Origin: Hydractinia symbiolongicarpus | Taxonomy: Eukaryota > Cnidaria > Hydrozoa > Anthoathecata > Hydractiniidae | Direction: 5' to 3' | NCBI RefSeq assembly: GCF_029227915.1 | Contig: NC_079887.1 | Span: 496,001 to 560,000 of the forward strand | Length of the DNA: 64,000 nucleotides | In this document: positions 48,141 to 61,500 of the stretch, in pieces | Layout: each line of letters opens with the position of its first letter | Numbering within the stretch: the stretch's first letter is position 1 | Made by a program: the position numbers and the translations under genes | The notes under the pieces: generated by a model | Database searches by the model: none | Told to the model about the DNA's origin: nothing | The model's input: the letters and a program-made list of their open reading frames with translations, nothing else

Positions 48141-51100
48141 GTTCGGGAAATGAGTTTACTCCCTGGGTACTTTCTTTATATACTTTTGACTATACGGGCC
48201 AAGCCGGGATTTACGGGAAATAGCGGGTTTTCGTTTGCCGGCGATTAAACTTCTTTTATTCAGCGTCTCATCAAAAATGAACAGATTTTTGAAAACTACA
48301 AGTCTCATGCGTTTTAGTGGTGAAAAAAAAATTTAAAAAATCGTTCGGGAAATGAGTTTACTCCCTGGGTACTTTCTTTGTATACTTTTGACTATACGGG
48401 CCAAGCCCGGGATTTACCGGAAAACGCGGGATTTCGTTTGCCGGCGATTAAACTTCTTTTATTCAGCGTCTCATCAAAAATGAAAACATTCTTGAAAACT
48501 ACAAGTCTCATGCGTTTTAGTGGTGAAATAATAATTTAAAAAATCGTTTGGGAAATGAGTTTACTCCCTGGGTACTTTCTTTGTATACTTTTGACTATAC
48601 GGGCCGAGTCCAGGATTTACGGAAAATCGCAGGTTTTCGTTTGCCGGCGATTAAACTTCTTTTATTCAGCGTCTCATCAAAAATGAAAACATTTTTAAAA
48701 ACTACAAGTCTCATGCGTTTTAGTGGTGAAAAAGTAATTTAAAAAATCGTTCGGGAAATGAGTTTACTTCCTGGGTACTTTCTTTGTATACTTTTGACTA
48801 TACGGGCCAAGCCCGGGATTTACAGGAAATCGCGGGTTTTCGTTTGCCGGCGATTAAACTTCTTTTATTCAGCGTCTCATCAAAAATGAAAACATTTTTG
48901 AAAACTACAAGTCTCATGCGTTTTAGTGGTGAAAAAATAATTTGAAAAATCGTTCGGGAAATGAGTTTACTCCCTGGGTACTTTCTTTGTATACTTTTGA
49001 CTATACAGGCCAAGCCGGGATTTACGGGAAATCGCGGGTTTTCGTTTGCCGGCGATTAAACTTCTTTTATTCAGCGTCTCATCAAAAATGAAAACATTTT
49101 TAAAAACTACAAGTCTCATGCGTTTTAGTGGTGAAAAAGTAATTTAAAAAATCGTTCGGGAAATGAGTTTACTCCCTGGGTACTTTCTTTGTATACTTTT
49201 GACTATACGGGCCAAGCCCGGGATTTACGGAAAATCGCGGGTTTTCGTTTGCCGGCGAATAAACTTTTTTTATTCAGCGTCTCATCAAAAATGAAAACAT
49301 TTTTGAAAACTACAAGTCCCATGCGTTTTAGTGGTGAAAAAGTAATTTAAAAAATCGTGCGGGAAATGAGTTTACTCCCTGGGTACTTTCTTTGTATACT
49401 TTTGACTATACGGGCCAAGCCCGGGATTTACGGGAAATCGCGGGTTTTCGTTTGCCGGCGATTAAACTTCTTTTATTTAGCGTCTCATCAAAAATGAAAA
49501 CATTTTTAAAAACTACAAGTCTCATGCGTTTTAGTAGTGAAAAAGTAATTTAAAAAATCGTTCGGGAAATGAGTTTACTCCCTGGGTACTTTCTTTGCAT
49601 ACTTTTGACTATACGGGCCAAGCCCGGGATTTACGGGAAATCGCGGGTTTTCGTTTGCCGGCGATTAAACTTCTTTTATTCAGCGTCTCATCAAAAATGA
49701 AAACATTGTTGAAAACTACAAGTCTCATGCGTTTTAGTGGTGAAAAAATAATTTAAAAAATCGTTCGGGAATTAGGTTTACTCCCTGGGTACTTTCTTTG
49801 TATACTTTTGACTATACGGGCCGAGTCCGGGATTTACGGGAAATCGCAGGTTTTCGTTTGCCGGCGATTAAACTGCTTTTATTCAGCGTCTCATCAAAAA
49901 TGAAAACATTTTTAAAAACTACAAGTCTCATGCGTTTTAGTGGTGAAAAAGTAATTTAAAAAATCGCTCGGGAAATGAGTTTACTTCCTGGGTACTTTCT
50001 TTGTATACTTTTGACTATACGGGCCAAGCCCGGGATTTACAGGAAATCGCGGGTTTTCGTTTGCCGGCGATTAAACTTCTTTTATTCAGCGTCTCATCAA
50101 AAATGAAAACATTTTTGAAAACTACAAGTCTCATGCGTTTTAGTGGTGAAAAAATAATTTGAAAAATCGTTCGGGAAATGAATTTACTCCCTGGGTACTT
50201 TCTTTGTATACTTTTGACTATACGGGCCAAGCCGGGATTTACGGGAAATCGCCGGTTTTCGTTTGCCGGCGATTAAACTTCTTTTATTCAGCGTCTCATC
50301 AAAAATGAAAACATTTTTAAAAACTACAAGTCTCATGCGTTTTAGTGGTGAAAAAGTAATTTAAAAAATCGTTCGGGAAATGAGTTTACTCCCTGGGTAC
50401 TTTCTTTGTATACTTTTGACTATACGGGCCAAGCCCGGGATTTACGGGAAATCGCGGGTTTTCGTTTGCCGGCGATTAAACTTTTTTTATTCAGCGTCTC
50501 ATCAAAAATGAAAACATTTTTGAAAACTACAAGTCCCATGCGTTTTAGTGGTGAAAAAGTAATTTAAAAAATCGTTCGGGAAATGAGTTTACTCCCTGGG
50601 TACTTTCTTTGTATACTTTTGACTATACGGGCCAAGCCCGGGATTTACGGGAAATCGCGGGTTTTCGTTTGCCGGCGATTAAACTTCTTTTATTTAGCGT
50701 CTCATCAAAAATGAAAACATTTTTAAAAACTACAAGTCTCATGCGTTTTAGTAGTGAAAAAGTAATTTAAAAAATCGTTCGGGAAATGAGTTTACTCCCT
50801 GGGTACTTTCTTTGCATACTTTTGACTATACGGGCCAAGCCCGGGATTTACGGGAAATCGCGGGTTTTCGTTTGCCGGCGATTAAACTTCTTTTATTCAG
50901 CGTCTCATCAAAAATGAAAACATTGTTGAAAACTACAAGTCTCATGCGTTTTAGTGGTGAAAAAATAATTTAAAAAATCGTTCGGGAAATAAGTTTACTC
51001 CCTGGGTACTTTCTTTGTATACTTTTGACTATACGGGCCGAGTCCGGGATTTACGGGAAATCGCAGGTTTTCGTTTGCCGGCGATTAAACTGCTTTTATT

Positions 51101-53628
51101 CAGCGTCTCATCAAAAATGAAAACATTTTTAAAAACTACAAGTCTCATGCGTTTTAGTGGTGAAAAAATAATTTAAAAAATCGTTCGGGAAATGAGTTTA
51201 CTTCCTTGGTACTTTCTTTGTATACTTTTGACTATACGGGCCAAGCCGGAATTTACGGGAAATCGCGGGTTTTCGTTTCCCGGCGATTAAACTTCTTTTA
51301 TTCAGCGTCTCATCAAAAATGAAAACATTTTTAAAAACTACAAGTCTTATGCGTTTTAGTGGTGAAAAAATAATTTAAAAAATCGTTCCAGAAATGAGTT
51401 TACTCCCTGGGTACTTTCTTTGTATACTTTTGACTATACGCGCCAAGCCCGGGATTTACGGGAAATGGCGGGTTTTCGTTTGCCGGCGATTAAACTGCTT
51501 TTATTCAGCGTCTCATCAAAAATGAAAACATTTTTAAAAACTACAAGTCTCATGCGTTTTAGTGGGTGAAAAAGTAATTTAAAAAATCGTTCGGGAAATG
51601 AGTTTACTCCCTGGGTACTTTCTTTGTATACTTTTGACTATACGGGCCAAGCCGGGATTTACGGGAAATAGCGGGTTTTCGTTTGCCGGCGATTAAACTT
51701 CTTTTATTCAGCGTCTCATCAAAAATGAAAACATTTTTGAAAACTACAAGTCTCATGCGTTTTAGTGGTGAAAAAAAAATTTAAAAAATCGTTCGGGAAA
51801 TGAGTTTACTCCCTGGGTACTTTCTTTGTATACTTTTGACTATACGGGCCAAGCCCGGGATTTACCGGAAAACGCGGGATTTCGTTTGCCGGCGATTAAA
51901 CTTCTTTTATTCAGCGTCTCATCAAAAATGAAAACATTCTTGAAAACTACAAGTCTCATGCGTTTTAGTGGTGAAATAATAATTTAAAAAATCGTTTGGG
52001 AAATGAGTTTACTCCCTGGGTACTTTCTTTGTATACTTTTGACTATACGGGCCGAGTCCAGGATTTACGGAAAATCGCAGGTTTTCGTTTGCCGGCGATT
52101 AAACTTCTTTTATTCAGCGTCTCATCAAAAATGAAAACATTTTTAAAAACTACAAGTCTCATGCGTTTTAGTGGTGAAAAAGTAATTTAAAAAATCGTTC
52201 GGGAAATGAGTTTACTTCCTGGGTACTTTCTTTGTATACTTTTGACTATACGGGCCAAGCCCGGGATTTACAGGAAATCGCGGGTTTTCGTTTGCCGGCG
52301 ATTAAACTTCTTTTATTCAGCGTCTCATCAAAAATGAAAACATTTTTGAAAACTACAAGTCTCATGCGTTTTAGTGGTGAAAAAATAATTTGAAAAATCG
52401 TTCGGGAAATGAATTTACTCCCTGGGTACTTTCTTTGTATACTTTTGACTATACGGGCCAAGCCGGGATTTACGGGAAATCGCCGGTTTTCGTTTGCCGG
52501 CGATTAAACTTCTTTTATTCAGCGTCTCATCAAAAATGAAAACATTTTTAAAAACTACAAGTCTCATGCGTTTTAGTGGTGAAAAAGTAATTTAAAAAAT
52601 CGTTCGGGAAATGAGTTTACTCCCTGGGTACTTTCTTTGTATACTTTTGACTATACGGGCCAAGCCCGGGATTTACGGGAAATCGCGGGTTTTCGTTTGC
52701 CGGCGATTAAACTTTTTTTATTCAGCGTCTCATCAAAAATGAAAACATTTTTGAAAACTACAAGTCCCATGCGTTTTAGTGGTGAAAAAGTAATTTAAAA
52801 AATCGTTCGGGAAATGAGTTTACTCCCTGGGTACTTTCTTTGTATACTTTTGACTATACGGGCCAAGCCCGGGATTTACGGGAAATCGCGGGTTTTCGTT
52901 TGCCGGCGATTAAACTTCTTTTATTTAGCGTCTCATCAAAAATGAAAACATTTTTAAAAACTACAAGTCTCATGCGTTTTAGTAGTGAAAAAGTAATTTA
53001 AAAAATCGTTCGGGAAATGAGTTTACTCCCTGGGTACTTTCTTTGCATACTTTTGACTATACGGGCCAAGCCCGGGATTTACGGGAAATCGCGGGTTTTC
53101 GTTTGCCGGCGATTAAACTTCTTTTATTCAGCGTCTCATCAAAAATGAAAACATTGTTGAAAACTACAAGTCTCATGCGTTTTAGTGGTGAAAAAATAAT
53201 TTAAAAAATCGTTCGGGAAATAAGTTTACTCCCTGGGTACTTTCTTTGTATACTTTTGACTATACGGGCCGAGTCCGGGATTTACGGGAAATCGCAGGTT
53301 TTCGTTTGCCGGCGATTAAACTGCTTTTATTCAGCGTCTCATCAAAAATGAAAACATTTTTAAAAACTACAAGTCTCATGCGTTTTAGTGTTGAAAAAAT
53401 AATTTAAAAAATCGTTCGGGAAATGAGTTTACTTCCTTGGTACTTTCTTTGTATACTTTTGACTATACGGGCCAAGCCGGAATTTACGGGAAATCGCGGG
53501 TTTTCGTTTCCCGGCGATTAAACTTCTTTTATTCAGCGTCTCATCAAAAATGAAAACATTTTTAAAAACTACAAGTCTTATGCGTTTTAGTGGTGAAAAA
53601 ATAATTTAAAAAATCGTTCCAGAAATGA
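48141..53628. repeat. 17-monomer (3,448-bp) duplication with an internal 6-monomer repeat
   Basis: The F monomer with GGATTTACGGAAAATCGC occurs at 48,548 and 51,996 (offset 3,448), and its G and K (TTTACCGGAAAACG) predecessors match too. The following block, marked ACTTCCTGGG, TTTACAGGAAATCGC and AATTTGAAAAATCG, occurs from about 48,755, 49,972 and 52,203 (offsets 1,217 and 2,231). TTTGCATAC lies near 49,597, 50,814 and 53,043. The third block shares ATGAATTTACTCCC with the second and not the first, so it is a hybrid of the two earlier copies. Confidence 0.82.
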
Positions 53629-55027
53629 GTTTACTCACAGGGTACTTTCTTTGTATACATTCGACTATACGTGCCAAGCCCGGGATTTACGGGAAATCGC
53701 GGGTTTTCGTTTGCCGGCGATTAAACTTCTTTTATTCAGCGTCTCATCAAAAATGAAAACATTTTTAAATGCGTTTTAGTGGTGAAAAAATAATATAAAA
53801 AATCGTTCTGGAAATGAGTTTACTCCCTGGGTACTTTCTTTGTATACTTTTGACTATACGGGCCGAGTCCAGGATTTACGGGAAATCGCAGGTTTTCGTT
53901 TGCCGGCGATTAAACTTCTTTTATTCAGCGTCTCATCAAAAATGAAAACATTTTTAAAAACTACAAGTCTCATGCGTTTTAGTGGTGAAAAAGTAATTTA
54001 AAAAATCCTTCGGGAAATGAGTTTACTCCCTGGGTACTTTCTTTGTATACTTTTGACTATACGGACCGAGTCCGGGATTTACAGGAAATCGCGGATTTTA
54101 GTTTGCCGGCGATTAAACTTCTTTTATTCAGCGTCCCATCAAAAATGAAAATATTTTTGAAAACTACAAGTCTCATGCGTTTAGTGGTAAAAAAATAATA
54201 TAAAAATTCGTTCGGGAAATGAGTTTACTCCCTGGGTACTTTCTTTGTAAACTTTTGACTATACGGGCCAAGCACGGGATTTACGGGAAATCGCGGGTTT
54301 TCGTTTGCCGGCGATTAAACTTCATTTATTCAGCGTCTCATCAAAAATGAAAACATTTTTAAAAACTACAAGTCTTATGCGTTTTAGTGGTGAAAAAATA
54401 GTTTAAAAAATCGTTCTGGAAATGAGTTTACTCCCTGGGTACTTTCTTTGTATACTTTTGACTATACGGGCCGAGTCCGGGATTTAGGGAAATCGCAGGT
54501 TTTCGTTTGCCGGCGATTAAACTGCTTTTATTTAGCGTCTCATCAAAAATGAAAACCTTTTTAAAAACTACAAGTCTCATGCGTTTAGTGGTAAAAAAAT
54601 AATATAAAAAATCGTTCGGGAAATGAGTTTACTCCCTGGGTACTTTTTTTGTATACTTTTGACTATACGGGCCAAGCCCGGGATTTACGGGAAATGGCGG
54701 GTTTTCGTTTGCCGGCGATTAAACTTCTTTTATTCAGCGTCTCATCAAAAATGAAAACATTTTTAAAAACTACAAGTCTTATGCGTTTTAGTGGTGAAAA
54801 AATAATTTAAAAAATCGTTCCAGAAATGAGTTTACTCACAGGGTACTTTCTTTGTATACATTCGACTATACGTGCCAAGCCCGGGATTTACGGGAAACCG
54901 CGGGTTTTCGTTTGCCGGCGATTAAACTTCTTTTATTCAGCGTCTCATCAAAAATGAAAACATTTTTAAATGCGTTTTAGTGGTGAAAAAATAATTTAAA
55001 AAATCGTTCTGGAAATGAGTTTACTCC
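53629..55027. repeat. Six-monomer duplication marked by a shared 14-bp deletion
   Basis: B monomers anchored CCAGAAATGAG lie at 53,629 and 54,830 (offset 1,201). Both lack 14 bases between the inverted repeat and ATGCGTTTTAG: the text reads CATTTTTAAATGCG at about 53,760 and 54,961 where other monomers have AAAAACTACAAGTCTTATGCG after CATTTTT. A shared deletion at the same place indicates common descent. The copies otherwise differ slightly (AAATCGC versus AAACCGC). Between them are F, C, A, D and A monomers. Confidence 0.88.
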
Positions 55028-58000
55028 CTGGGTACTTTCTTTGTATACTTTTGACTATACGGGCCGAGTCCAGGATTTACGGGAAATCGCAGGTTTTCGT
55101 TTGCCGGCGATTAAACTTCTTTTATTCAGCGTCTCATCAAAAATGAAAACATTTTTAAAAACTACAAGTCTCATGCGTTTTAGTGGTGAAAAAGTAATTT
55201 AAAAAATCGTTCGGGAAATGAGTTTACTCCCTGGGTACTTTCTTTGTATACTTTTGACTATACGGGCCAAGCCGGGATTTACGGGAAATCGCGGGTTTTC
55301 GTTTGACGGCGATTAAACTTCTTTTATTCAGCGTCTCATCAAAAATGAAAACATTTTGAAAAACTACAAGTCTCATGCGTTTTAGTGGTGAAAAAGTAAT
55401 TTAAAAAATCGTTCGGGAAATGAGTTTACTCCCTGGGTACTTTCTTTGTATACTTTTGACTATACGGGCCAAGCCCGGGATTTACGGGAAATCGCGGGTT
55501 TTCGTTTGCCGGCGATTAAACTTTTTTTATTCAGCGTCTCATCAAAAATGAAAACATTTTTGAAAACTACAAGTCTCATGCGTTTTAGTGGTGAAAAAGT
55601 AATTTAAAAAATCGTTTGGGAAATGAGTTTACTCCCTGGGTACTTTCTTTGTATACTTTTGACTATACGGGCCAAGCCCGGGATTTACGGGAAATGGCGG
55701 GTTTTCGTTTGCCGGCGATTAAACTTCTTTTATTTAGCGTCTCATCAAAAATGAAAACATTTTTAAAAACTACAAGTCTCATGCGTTTTAGTGGGTGAAA
55801 AAGTAATTTAAAAAATCGTTCGGGAAATGAGTTTACTCCCTGGGTACTTTCTTTGTATACTTTTGACTATACGGGCCAAGCACGGGATTTACGGGAAATG
55901 GCGGGTTTTCGTTTGCCGGCGATTAAACTTCTTTTATTTAGCGTCTCATCAAAAATGAAAACATTTTTGAAAACTACAAGTCTCATGCGTTTTAGTGGTG
56001 AAAAAATAATTTAAAAAATCGTTCGGGAAATGAGTTTACTCCCTGGGTACTTTCTTTGTATACTTTTGACTATACGGGCCAAGCCGGGATTTACGGGAAA
56101 GAGCGGGTTTTTGTTTGCCGGCGATTAAACTTCTTTTATTCAGCGTCTCATCAAAAATGAAAACATTTTTGAAAACTACAAGTCTCATGCGTTTTAGTGG
56201 TGAAAAAAAAATTTAAAAAATCGTTCGGGAAATGAGTTTACTCCCTGGGTACTTTCTTTGAATACTTTTGACTATACGGGCCAAGCCCGGGATTTAACGG
56301 AAAACGCGGGATTTCGTTTGCCGGCGATTAAACTTCTTTTATTCAGCGTCTCATCAAAAATGAAAACATTCTTGAAAACTACAAGTCTCATGCGTTTTAG
56401 TGGTGAAATAATAATTTAAAAAATCGTTTGGGAAATGAGTTTACTCCCTGGGTACTTTCTTTGTATACTTTTGACTATACGGGCCGAGTCCAGGATTTAC
56501 GGGAAATCGCAGGTTTTCGTTTGCCGGCGATTAAACTTCTTTTATTCAGCGTCTCATCAAAAATGAAAACATTTTTAAAAACTACAAGTCTCATGCGTTT
56601 TAGTGGTGAAAAAGTAATTTAAAAAATCGTTCGGGAAATGAGTTTACTCCCTGGGTACTTTCTTTGTATACTTTTGACTATACGGGCCAAGCCCGGGATT
56701 TACGGGAAATCGCGGGTTTTCGTTTGCCGGCGATTAAACTTCTTTTATTCAGCGTCTCATCAAAAATGAAAACATTTTTGAAAACTACAAGTCTCATGCG
56801 TTTTAGTGGTGGAAAAATAATTTAAAAAATCGTTCGGGAAATGAGTTTACTCCCTGGGTACTTTCTTTGTATACTTTTGACTATACGGGCCAAGCCGGGA
56901 TTTACGGGAAATAGCGGGTTTTCGTTTGCCGGCGATTAAACTTCTTTTATTCAGCGTCTCATCAAAAATGAAAACATTTTTGAAAACTACAAGTCTCATG
57001 CGTTTTAGTGGTGAAAAAAAAATTTAAAAAATCGTTCGGGAAATGAGTTTACTCCCTGGGTACTTTCTTTGTATACTTTTGACTATACGGGCCAAGCCCG
57101 GGATTTACAGGAAAACGCGGGATTTCGTTTGCCGGCGATTAAACTTCTTTTATTCAGCGTCTCATCAAAAATGAAAACATTTTTAAAAACTACAAGTCTC
57201 ATGCGTTTTAGTGGTGAAAAAGTAATTTAAAAAATCGTTCGGGAAATGAGTTTACTCCCTGGGTACTTTCTTTGTATACATTCGACTATACGGGCCAAGC
57301 CCGGGATTTACGGGAAATCGCGGGTTTTCGTTTTCCGGCGATTAAACCTCTTTCATTAAGCGTCTCATCAAAAATGAAAACACTTTTGAAAACTACAAGT
57401 CTCATGCGTTTTAGTGGTGAAAAAAAAATTTAAAAAATCGTTCGTGAAATGAGTTTACTCCCTGGGTACTTTCTTTGTATACATTCGACTATACGGGCCA
57501 AGCCCCGGATTTACGGGAAAACGCGGGATTTCGTTTGCCGGCGATTAAACTGCTTTTATTCAGCGTCTCATCAAAAATGAAAACATTTTTGAAAACTACA
57601 AGTCTCATGCGTTTTAGTGGTGAAAAAATAATTTAAAAAATCGTTCGGGAAATGAGTTTACTCCCTGGGTACTTTCTTTGTATACTTTTGACTATACGGG
57701 CCAAGCCGGGATTTACGGGAAATAGCGGGTTTTCGTTTGCCGGCGATTAAACTTCTTTTATTCAGCGTCTCATCAAAAATGAAAACATTTTTGAAAACTA
57801 CAAGTCTCATGCGTTTTAGTGGTGAAAAAAAAATTTAAAAAATCGTTCGGGAAATGAGTTTACTCCCTGGGTACTTTCTTTGTATACTTTTGACTATACG
57901 GGCCAAGCCCGGGATTTACAGGAAAACGCGGGATTTCGTTTGCCGGCGATTAAACTTCTTTTATTCAGCGTCTCATCAAAAATGAAAATATTTTTAAAAA

Positions 58001-58114
58001 CTACAAGTCTCATGCGTTTTAGTGGTGAAAAAGTAATTTAAAAAATCGTTCAGGAAATGAGTTTACTCCCTGGGTACTTTCTTTGTATACTTTTGACTAT
58101 ACGGGCCAAGCCCG
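55028..58114. repeat. Mosaic of A, F, G and K monomers
   Basis: The G-then-K pair (AAATAGCGGG with the long A-run, then TTTACAGGAAAACGCGGG) occurs near 56,880-57,120 and again near 57,700-57,930. A related pair with AAAGAGCGGG and TTTAACGGAAAACG is near 56,090-56,300. Two E-type monomers lie near 57,280-57,560 (CCTCTTTCATTAAGCG; CCCCGGATTTACGGGAAAACG), the only ones in the right half of the window. No gene or other element is seen. Confidence 0.72.
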
Positions 58115-58230
58115 GGATTTACGGGAAATCGCGGGTTTACGTTTGCCAGCGATTAAACTTCTCTTATTCAGCGTCTCATCAAAAATGAAAACATTTTTGA
58201 AAACTACAAGTCTCATGCGTTTTAGTGACA
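58115..58230. repeat. Truncated monomer (~116 bp; ~87 bp deleted)
   Basis: GGATTTAC starts at 58,115 and next at 58,231, an interval of 116 instead of 203. The text reads TTTTAGTG, one A, then CAGGATTTACGGG. The A-rich block, the GTTTACT anchor, both halves of the GTATA dyad and GGGCCGAGTC are missing. The left side is an ordinary A monomer and the right side an F monomer. The single A at the join may be a filler base or a point change. This is the largest break in periodicity that I see in the window. Confidence 0.9.
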
Positions 58231-58582
58231 GGATTTACGGGAAATCGCAGGTTTTCGTTTGCCGGCGATTAAACTTCTTTTATTCAGCGTCTCATCAAAA
58301 ATGAAAACATTTTTAAAAACTACAAGTCTTATGCGTTTTAGTGGTGAAAAAATAATTTAAAAAATCGTTCTGGAAATGAGTTTACTCCCTGGGTACTTTC
58401 TTTGTATACTTTTGACTATACGGGCCGAGTCCGAGATTTAAGGGAAATCACAGGTTTTCTTTTGCCGGCGATTAAACTTCTTTTATTCAGCGTCTCATCA
58501 AAAATGAAAACATTTTTGAAAACTACAAGTCTCATACGTTTTAGTGGTGAAAAAATAATTTAAAAATTCGTTCGGGAAATGA

Positions 58583-61500
58583 GTTTACTCACTGGGTACT
58601 TTCCTTGTATACTTTTAACTATACGGGCTGAGTCCGGGATTTACGGGAAATCGCGGGTTTCCGTTTGCCGGCGATTAAATTTCTTTTATTCAGCGTCTCA
58701 TCAAAAATGAAAACATTTTTAAAAACTACAAGTCTCATGCGTTTTAGTGGTGAAAAATAATTTAAAAAATCGTTCGGGAAATGAGTTTACTCCCTGGGTA
58801 CTTTCTTTGTATACTTTTGACTATACGGGCCAAGCCCGGGATTTACGAGAAATCGCGGGTTTTCGTTTGCCGGCGATTAAACTTCTTTTATTCGGCGTCT
58901 CATCAAAAATGAAAACATTTTTAAAAACTACAAGTCTTATGCGTTTTAGTGGTGAAAAAATAATTTAAAAAATCGTTCGGGAAATGAGTTTACTCCCTGG
59001 GTACTTTCTTTGTATACTTTTGACTATACGGGCCAAGCCGGGATTTACGGGAAATCGCCGGATTTTGTTTGCCGGCGATTAAACTTCTTTTATTCGGCGT
59101 CTCATCAAAAATGAAAACATTTTTAAAAACTACAAGTCTTATGCGTTTTAGTGGTGAAAAAATAATTTGAAAAATCGTTCTGGAAATGAGTTTACTCACA
59201 GGGTACTTTCTTTGTATACATTCGACTATACGTGCCAAGCCTGGGATTTACGGGAAATCGCGGGTTTTCGTTTGCCGGCGATTAAACTGCTTTTATTCAG
59301 CGTCTCATCAAAAATGAAAACATTCTTGAAAACTACAAGTCTCATGCGTTTTAGTGGTGAAAAAATAATTTAAAAAATCGTTCGGGAAATGAGTTTACTC
59401 CTTGGGTACTTTCTTTGTATACTTTTGACTATACGGGCCAAGCCGGGATTTACGGGAAATCGCGGGATTTCGTTTGCGGGCGATTAAACTTCTTTTATTC
59501 GGCGTCTCATCAAAAATGAAAACATTTTTAAAAACTACAAGTCTTATGCGTTTTAGTGGTGAAAAAATAATTTAAAAAATCGTTCTGGAAATGAGTTTAC
59601 TCACAGGGTACTTTCTTTGTATACATTCGACTATACGTGCCAAGCCCGGGATTTACGGAAAATCGCGGGTTTTCGTTTGCCGCCGATTAAACTGCTTTTA
59701 TTCAGCGTCTCATCAAAAATGAAAACATTCTTGAAAACTACAAGTCTCATGCGTTTTAGTGGTGAAATAATAATTTAAAAAATCGTTTGGGAAATGAGTT
59801 TACTCCCTGGGTACTTTCTTTCAATGCTTTTGACTATACGGGCCGAGTCCAGGATTTACGGGAAATCGCAGGTTTTCGTTTGCCGGCGATTAAACTTCTT
59901 TTATTCAGCGTCTCATCAAAAATGAAAACATTTTTAAAAACTACAAGTCTCATGGGCTTTAGTGGTGAAATAATAATTTAAAAAATCGTTTGGGAAATGA
60001 GTTTACTCCCTGGGTACTTTCTTTGTACACTTTTGACTATACGGGCCGAGTCCAGGATTTACGGGAAAACGCAGGTTTTCGTTTGCCGGCGATTAAACTT
60101 CTTGTATTCAGCGTCTCATCAAAAATGAAAACATTTTTAAAAACTACAAGTCTTATGCGTTTTAGTGGTGAAAAAATAATTTAAAAAATCGTTCTGGAAA
60201 TGAATTTACTCCCTGGGTACTTTCTTTGTATACTTTTGACTATACGGGCCGAGTCCAGGATTTACGGGAAATCGCAGGTTTTCGTTTGCCGGCGATTAAA
60301 CTTCTTTTATTCAGCGTCTCATCAAAAATGAAAACATTTTTAAAAACTACAAGTCTCATGCGTTTTAGTGGTGAAAATGTAATTAAAAAATCGTTCGGGA
60401 AATGAGTTTACTCCCTGGGTACTTTCTTTGTACACTTTTGAGTATACGGGCCGAGTCCGGGATTTACGGGAAATTGCGGATTTTCGTTTGCTGGCGATTA
60501 AACTTCTTTTATTCAGCGTCCCATCAAATATGAAAATATTTTTGAAAACTACAAGTCTCATGCGTTTAGTGGTAAAAAAATAATATAAAAAATCGTTCGG
60601 GAAATGAGTTTACTCACTGGGTACTTTCCTTGTATACTTTTAACTATACGGGCTGAGTCCGGGATTTACGGGAAATCGCGGGTTTCCGTTTGCCGGCGAT
60701 TAAATTTCTTTTATTCAGCGTCTCATCAAAAATGAAAACATTTTTAAAAACTACAAGTCTCATGCGTTTTAGTGGTGAAAAATAATTTAAAAAATCGTTC
60801 GGGAAATGAGTTTACTCCCTGGGTACTTTCTTTGTATACTTTTGACTATACGGGCCAAGCCCGGGATTTACGAGAAATCGCGGGTTTTCGTTTGCCGGCG
60901 ATTAAACTTCTTTTATTCGGCGTCTCATCAAAAATGAAAACATTTTTAAAAACTACAAGTCTTATGCGTTTTAGTGGTGAAAAAATAATTTAAAAAGTCG
61001 TTCGGGAAATGAGTTTACTCCCTGGGTACTTTCTTTGTATACTTTTGACTATACGGGCCAAGCCGGGATTTACGGGAAATCGCCGGATTTTGTTTGCCGG
61101 CGATTAAACTTCTTTTATTCGGCGTCTCATCAAAAATGAAAACATTTTTAAAAACTACAAGTCTTATGCGTTTTAGTGGTGAAAAAATAATTTGAAAAAT
61201 CGTTCTGGAAATGAGTTTACTCACAGGGTACTTTCTTTGTATACATTCGACTATACGTGCCAAGCCTGGGATTTACGGGAAATCGCGGGTTTTCGTTTGC
61301 CGGCGATTAAACTGCTTTTATTCAGCGTCTCATCAAAAATGAAAACATTCTTGAAAACTACAAGTCTCATGCGTTTTAGTGGTGAAAAAATAATTTAAAA
61401 AATCGTTTGGGAAATGAGTTTACTCCCTGGGTACTTTCTTTCAATGCTTTTAACTATACGGGCCGAGTCCAGGATTTACGGGAAATCGCAGGTTTTCGTT

